Assembly (NCBI GenBank): GCA_934293375.1
Contig: CAKQYS010000025.1
Span: 1 to 18,982, forward strand
Direction of reading: 5' to 3'
DNA length: 18,982 nucleotides
DNA from: an uncultured Lachnospiraceae bacterium
Lineage (GTDB): Bacteria > Bacillota > Clostridia > Lachnospirales > Lachnospiraceae
Part shown: piece by piece, positions 15,646-18,982 of the stretch
Position numbering within the stretch: the first letter of the stretch is position 1
Layout: every line of letters begins with the position of its first letter
Notes under the pieces: model-generated
Database searches by the model: none
Seen by the model: the letters and a program-made list of their open reading frames with translations, nothing else
What the model was told of the DNA's origin: nothing
Made by a program: the position numbers and the translations under genes

Positions 15646-16017
15646 CTAGTCTACATATCTTGCCCTCCCATATGCTGCGCCCTTATGGTCATATGATACT
15701 GTAATCTCAGACGCATACTGTGTTTTGCTAGCACTTGCTGTTGATGTCTTGCCTACACTTACCTCACACTTAATCTTAGAACCATTATAACTTGAGATGA
15801 TCTGCGAACCCGTTGATTTTACTGTCAAGGCCCCCAGATTCTGACCATCATAATATAGGCGTGCTGTTGTTGACGAATTCAAAGCAGCAATCTTCCATCC
15901 GGTTGTTGCCTTTGTTCCCGCCTGCACCCCAGCCGGCACCACCAATGCCACTGCCATTGCTGCTGCCATCACGATACCACCTACACGCTTCTTAAAATAA
16001 TATAAATTAGTTGTCAT
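15646..16017 (-). CDS. Small Sec-exported protein with C-terminal KGAAYGRA motif, cassette 2
   Basis: A 123-residue paralogue of 8745-9137. The first 29 residues (MTTNLYYFKKRVGG..., then MAAAMAVALVVP) are almost identical, with cleavage expected after VQA near residue 33. The mature part is short, Ser/Thr-rich and beta-like with one cysteine, and aligns to copy 1 mainly through LTVKSTG and VSYDHKGAAYGRA. GGAGGG precedes ATG by eight bases. The strong contrast between a conserved export signal and a diverged mature region suggests selection for variants of the secreted part. Family not recognised. Confidence 0.8.
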   Translation of the reverse strand: MTTNLYYFKKRVGGIVMAAAMAVALVVPAGVQAGTKATTGWKIAALNSSTTARLYYDGQNLGALTVKSTGSQIISSYNGSKIKCEVSVGKTSTASASKTQYASEITVSYDHKGAAYGRARYVD

Positions 16018-16141
16018 AAGTAAAACCCTCCTTAAAATAATCTAATCTGCTTTTTTCACATGGTCTCCATATCCATCTCATCTCCCCAATCATATAGTCC
16101 ACAGGTTTGATATCTGCCTGAATAAGTCGAACAGCTACCAT
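16007..16141 (-). other. Leader of cassette 2 with equivalent 44-codon open frame
   Basis: This is the counterpart of 9127-9261. The frame stays open from ATG 16141 to a TAA inside the exported-protein gene. First codons read MVAVRLIQADIKP against MIDIRFIWTDNKP in copy 1; the rest is nearly the same. An untranslated leader remains equally possible. Confidence 0.25.
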
Positions 16142-16208
16142 ATCATGCCTGTTGTCCTACATAATTGGGAAATCCGAGACGGAATACATTGTGACGCATT
16201 TTGAACAT

Positions 16209-16319
16209 CTACCGATGTCCCTTCGCCCGCACGAACGCAGCCAACCCTTCCGGTTCTTCTGGCTGATAATATGTTTTCTTACAATATTCTGAAACCATCG
16301 GTGCAACCATCACTGCCAA
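16209..16319 (-). pseudogene. agrD: agrD remnant, 5' half deleted
   Basis: The codons from MVAP through SEYCKKTYYQPEEPEG to the TAG stop are retained, with only two base changes from agrD at 9329-9439, both synonymous (Glu and Lys codons). Upstream, the 101 bp present in cassette 1 (ribosome site, start, first 19 codons) are missing, and an in-frame TGA lies just before the junction. The remaining ATG at 16310 has no ribosome site and would lack the amphipathic leader needed for membrane targeting. The junction is a single ATCACTGCCAA. Confidence 0.85.
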
Positions 16320-16361
16320 TCACACCATAACACATAATCCGTTGTTTGTGCGAAAAAACTT

Positions 16362-16391
16362 TTGAATGGTCGTTTTGGGCGGTTGAGTGGT
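16362..16391 (-). promoter_or_regulatory. Paired 9-bp direct repeats, probable AgrA (LytTR) site, cassette 2
   Basis: Same ACCACTCAA - 12 bp - ACCATTCAA arrangement as in cassette 1, within a 76-bp block identical to 9541-9616. Because agrD is shortened, the site is 101 bp nearer the exported-protein gene. The stretch 16018-16440 otherwise contains only the leader, the agrD remnant and a terminator. Confidence 0.55.
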
Positions 16392-16425
16392 AAAAAAAGT
16401 CCCCTGTCGATTCCGACAGAGGACT
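16392..16425 (-). terminator. Terminator of the 16441 membrane-protein gene
   Basis: On the minus strand a 12-bp stem AGTCCTCTGTCG/CGACAGGGGACT (one G-U pair) is followed by TTTTTTT. It overlaps the right edge of cassette 2 by a few bases. Confidence 0.9.
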
Positions 16426-16440
16426 TTTCCTTTGAAAAAG

Positions 16441-17229
16441 CTATATAAAAAATTCATTTAACATCTCGATAAACGCCGCTTCCTGTTCAGGTAACATCCC
16501 CTCTGGCATACTTTGATCTGCCACCATCGGATCCGCCTTTGCCTGCCCGTCCGGCATCTCTTTGTGACCGGCAGCCTGTACCGTTTCACCTTCCTGCCCT
16601 GCTGCCAACTCCATCTTCGGCAGCTTGTCCATCGCCTTGGCACCCATCTGGTGTGCGAGCAGCAGTGATCGCTCCTTTTTTCTCAGATTTCTCTCTCCCA
16701 TTAGAATGTCAGATTTCACCGAATTTTCCAGATAATCAATGATCCGCACCTCGATCAGATCAAGACCATCGATCAGCCGTAGCAAGTTCTCCTGTGTGAC
16801 CAGAATCGCAAAAACTACTATTGTTGCACATAACAGATTTCCCATTACCCTGATATCCCAATCACCATAGAATGCATCTATCAGACCAAAACAGCATGTA
16901 CACAATATCAACAATATTCCCTGCACATTAAGCCTGTCCACAAAGGTGATGGACATCCCCAGGAAGCGTAGTTCGGAGATTTCTTTTTCCACAAAGATCT
17001 CCACATTATCTACCTGTTCATGCATAAGCATTTCCTTATCATACGCATTTCTTACAGACTTAATAAACCGGTTCTTCGTCTTTGCCATATTACCGGCAGC
17101 CTTTGCTACATTTGCCACATATATACTGGTAATCATTCGAATTGCCAGCATCATTGCACCGATCCCTGCAATGATCAGCACATAAAGCTGTGCCTCCTTC
17201 CATATATCATACCACATTTGCTCTAACAT
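16441..17229 (-). CDS. Membrane protein of unknown function with three hydrophobic segments
   Basis: A 262-residue protein. Hydrophobic segments lie at about residues 16-33, 104-121 and 129-146, with charged, probably helical, stretches between. The last 80 residues are polar, rich in Ala/Gln/Glu/Met/Pro and probably disordered, ending in a hydrophobic EMLNEFFI. The start is ATG 17229, seven bases after AGGGAGGA; the frame continues to 17256 but has no ribosome site there. It is a single-gene unit with its own terminator. I do not recognise a family. Nothing ties it to the neighbouring Agr cassette beyond position. Confidence 0.75.
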   Translation of the reverse strand: MLEQMWYDIWKEAQLYVLIIAGIGAMMLAIRMITSIYVANVAKAAGNMAKTKNRFIKSVRNAYDKEMLMHEQVDNVEIFVEKEISELRFLGMSITFVDRLNVQGILLILCTCCFGLIDAFYGDWDIRVMGNLLCATIVVFAILVTQENLLRLIDGLDLIEVRIIDYLENSVKSDILMGERNLRKKERSLLLAHQMGAKAMDKLPKMELAAGQEGETVQAAGHKEMPDGQAKADPMVADQSMPEGMLPEQEAAFIEMLNEFFI

Positions 17230-17380
17230 CTCTGATTCCTCCCTTACAACATTCACCTGACCAGATCACATGATCCGACGACAATTTATATCTGCACTAT
17301 AAATGATTTCCATGCCGTATACATCTCTTTTCGTCCGACATATCCGGCATATTTTCCCCTTTTTACATTCTCCAAAAATT

Positions 17381-17410
17381 TTGACACACACCATATAGAA
17401 ATGCTATAAT
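17381..17410 (+). promoter_or_regulatory. Strong sigma-A promoter of the TSCPD - murG unit
   Basis: A perfect TTGACA (17381-17386) and a perfect TATAAT (17405-17410), preceded by TGC as an extended -10, are 18 bp apart. The start site would be near 17417, leaving a roughly 100-nt leader. The 286-bp gap 17230-17515 holds this promoter and no visible gene. Confidence 0.85.
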
Positions 17411-17425
17411 ATGCGCGAAGTCAAA

Positions 17426-17479
17426 GACATGGCATTTTAAGCTTATGTCCCGCATTTATTCACAAAACATAATAAATGC
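17426..17479 (+). other. Leader with two small inverted repeats
   Basis: GACAT/ATGTC (around 17426-17449) and GCATTTATT/AATAAATGC (17452-17460, 17471-17479) could form two successive hairpins in the leader of the TSCPD gene. No known riboswitch is recognised and neither has a U-tract. Confidence 0.3.
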
Positions 17480-17515
17480 AAAATAACCACATACTAATAG
17501 AAAGAAGGATGCATT

Positions 17516-17755
17516 ATGGCAACATATAAGACACACGGCACATGTTCACAGGAGATCTCATATGAGGTTGTGGATGGTAAGGTACACAATGTTTCATTTG
17601 TCGGCGGATGCAATGGCAATCTGCAGGGAATCGGACGCCTCGTAGAAGGTATGGATGTAAATGATGCCATTTCAAGATTAGAAGGCATTCAGTGCGGTTT
17701 CAAGAGCACATCCTGTCCTGATCAGTTAGCACAGGCCTTAAAGCAGGCTCTGTAA
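17516..17755 (+). CDS. TSCPD domain protein (TIGR03905-like)
   Basis: A 79-residue soluble protein made up almost wholly of the TSCPD domain also found at the C-terminus of some ribonucleotide reductases. The diagnostic TSCPDQLAQAL is at residues 65-75, with VGGCNGNLQGI at 29-39. Four cysteines (C10, C32, C60, C67) could bind a metal. The stand-alone form has no proven role. AGAAGGA lies six bases before ATG, and a strong promoter is 106 bp upstream. murG follows after 58 bp with no convincing terminator, so read-through is likely. Confidence 0.88.
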   Translation: MATYKTHGTCSQEISYEVVDGKVHNVSFVGGCNGNLQGIGRLVEGMDVNDAISRLEGIQCGFKSTSCPDQLAQALKQAL

Positions 17756-17813
17756 TCCTGGCAGATACATATCTTATGTATTTATCGCCAATTATTTTGA
17801 AGGAGAAGTATTC

Positions 17814-18890
17814 ATGAAGCGAATTATTCTAACCGGCGGAGGAACCGCCGGACATGTAACACCGAATATGGCATTGATCCCTGAACTTAGAAAAGCAGGT
17901 TATGATGTGCATTATATTGGTTCCTATGAGGGGATTGAGAAAAAACTGATCGAGGACATGCAGGTTCCTTATCATGGTATTTCCTCTGGAAAACTCAGAA
18001 GATATTTTGATGTAAAGAATTTCTCTGATCCATTCAGAGTAGTCAAAGGCTATGGCGAAGCCGTCAGATTAATGAAGAGTCTGAAGCCTGATGTTGTATT
18101 TTCAAAAGGCGGTTTTGTATCTGTACCGGTTGTTATGGCTGCGAAGCATTGTAAGGTTCCTGCCATTATTCATGAATCGGATATGACTCCCGGACTTGCA
18201 AATAAGCTGGCAATTCCATGTGCAGTCAAGGTCTGCTGCAACTTCCCGGAGACCGTTTCTTATCTGCCGGAAGGCAAGGCTGTCCTGACCGGAACGCCGA
18301 TCCGGCATGAACTGTTTGAAGGAAATGCGGCCGAGGGTCTGACTTACTGTGGCTTCCATGCAGATAAGCCGGTGCTGCTCGTGATCGGTGGAAGTACGGG
18401 AAGTGTTGTGGTCAACGAAGCGGTCAGAAGCTGTTTGGATACGCTGTTAGAACATTTCCAGATCATCCATATCTGTGGAAAGGACAAAATCGATGCTGCA
18501 TATAACGGTCGACCGGGATATGTTCAGTTTGAATATGTAAAAAAAGAGCTTGCAAGTCTTCTTGCCCTGTCTGATATCGTGATTTCCAGAGCCGGTGCAA
18601 ATGCGATCTGCGAACTGCTTTCACTTCGCAAGCCAAATGTACTGATTCCATTGTCTGCTGCTGCCAGCCGTGGCGACCAGATATTAAATGCCCGTTCCTT
18701 CGAACAGCAGGGTTACAGCAAGGTGATAGAAGAAGAACAGCTATCTTCACAGACATTGTCAGATGCGGTATTAGAGGTATATCAGAACCGTCAATCCTAC
18801 ATTGAAAAAATGTCCTCAAGTGAATTGTCCGATTCTATTGGTACGATTATGAAACTGATCGAAGACGCTTCGAACTTCAAAAATAAATAA
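17814..18890 (+). CDS. murG: UDP-GlcNAc:lipid I N-acetylglucosaminyltransferase (MurG)
   Basis: GT28 enzyme that converts lipid I to lipid II on the inner face of the membrane. The 358-residue length is usual. Visible signatures: the first glycine loop GGGTAGHV (8-15), KGGFVSVP (98-105), the Gram-positive-type HESDMTPGLANK (120-131), a third glycine loop GGSTGS (192-197) where GGSQGA or GGSLGA is commoner, ISRAGANAICE (257-267), and SRGDQILNA (285-293) for UDP-GlcNAc binding. AGGAG lies eight bases before ATG. It is outside a dcw cluster, as in some Clostridia. The 92 bases after the stop show no gene or terminator that I can support. Confidence 0.95.
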   Translation: MKRIILTGGGTAGHVTPNMALIPELRKAGYDVHYIGSYEGIEKKLIEDMQVPYHGISSGKLRRYFDVKNFSDPFRVVKGYGEAVRLMKSLKPDVVFSKGGFVSVPVVMAAKHCKVPAIIHESDMTPGLANKLAIPCAVKVCCNFPETVSYLPEGKAVLTGTPIRHELFEGNAAEGLTYCGFHADKPVLLVIGGSTGSVVVNEAVRSCLDTLLEHFQIIHICGKDKIDAAYNGRPGYVQFEYVKKELASLLALSDIVISRAGANAICELLSLRKPNVLIPLSAAASRGDQILNARSFEQQGYSKVIEEEQLSSQTLSDAVLEVYQNRQSYIEKMSSSELSDSIGTIMKLIEDASNFKNK

Positions 18891-18982
18891 ATTGCATTTT
18901 AGCATTAGACAATTGCGAAACTCCTTGAAGATGTTGATGTTATGTGCATATTGCACAATGTATCGCAGGCACGCTCTCGCTA

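Larger units (their letters stand above)
12361..16395 (-). repeat. Export cassette, copy 2
   Basis: Second copy of the 6042-9616 module, same orientation, with agrCAB between the copies. Gene order is identical, but agrD is deleted for its first half and the propeller-like lipoprotein has an added C-terminal domain. The right end of the homology (16395) abuts the terminator of the gene at 16441; the left end is the hairpin overlapping agrB. Confidence 0.85.

Noticed and set aside
6042..16395. Composite transposon or integron cassettes
   Set aside because: No transposase, integrase, terminal inverted repeats or clear target duplications at the cassette ends; the Rpn-like gene fragment is 6 kb away and separated by housekeeping genes.
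1..18982. CRISPR array, tRNA or rRNA genes
   Set aside because: No regularly spaced repeats and no cloverleaf or rRNA-like stretches were seen on either strand.

Overview
The window looks like chromosome from a low-to-moderate GC Firmicute, most likely a Lachnospiraceae gut anaerobe. The basis is clostridial-type Shine-Dalgarno sites, Gram-positive lipoprotein signals, a Firmicute-type MurG and Ddl, DUF1934 and TSCPD small proteins, and an Agr peptide with a QPEEPEG tail. Genus is not determinable by eye.

Left flank (1-6000), mostly housekeeping. The 3' end of an Rpn-type (PD-(D/E)XK nuclease/putative transposase) gene ends at a strong terminator. A likely operon malQ - plsC-like acyltransferase - small membrane-anchored lysine-rich protein runs rightward. 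A leftward operon follows: diacylglycerol-kinase-like lipid kinase - ddl (D-Ala-D-Ala ligase) - DUF1934 protein. Right flank (16.4-19 kb): a leftward three-segment membrane protein, then a rightward TSCPD-domain protein and murG.

The centre (6.04-16.4 kb) is the unusual part: an Agr-type cyclic-peptide quorum-sensing locus enclosed by two copies of one export cassette. agrC (GHKL sensor kinase), agrA (LytTR response regulator) and agrB (peptide protease/cyclase) run rightward at 9714-12387. The peptide gene agrD (52 codons, 9329-9487) is divergent from them and heads cassette 1. Each cassette runs leftward in the same order: promoter region with two 9-bp direct repeats 12 bp apart (the geometry of LytTR sites), agrD, a roughly 190-bp leader, a small Sec-exported protein ending in a KGAAYGRA motif, an intercistronic hairpin, a beta-propeller-like lipoprotein, a family-1 solute-binding-like lipoprotein, and a terminator. 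No permease or ATPase is present.

The cassettes are near-identical at both ends (regulatory region, AgrD core, leader, signal peptide; last codons of the solute-binding protein and terminator) but strongly diverged inside. In cassette 2, agrD is broken: 101 bp carrying its start and leader are missing, exactly between 11-bp direct repeats still visible in cassette 1. The simplest model is one peptide, one AgrCA pair and two target cassettes delivering variant surface or secreted proteins at high cell density. What those proteins do is unknown. Homology is read directly from the sequence; regulation and function are inferred.
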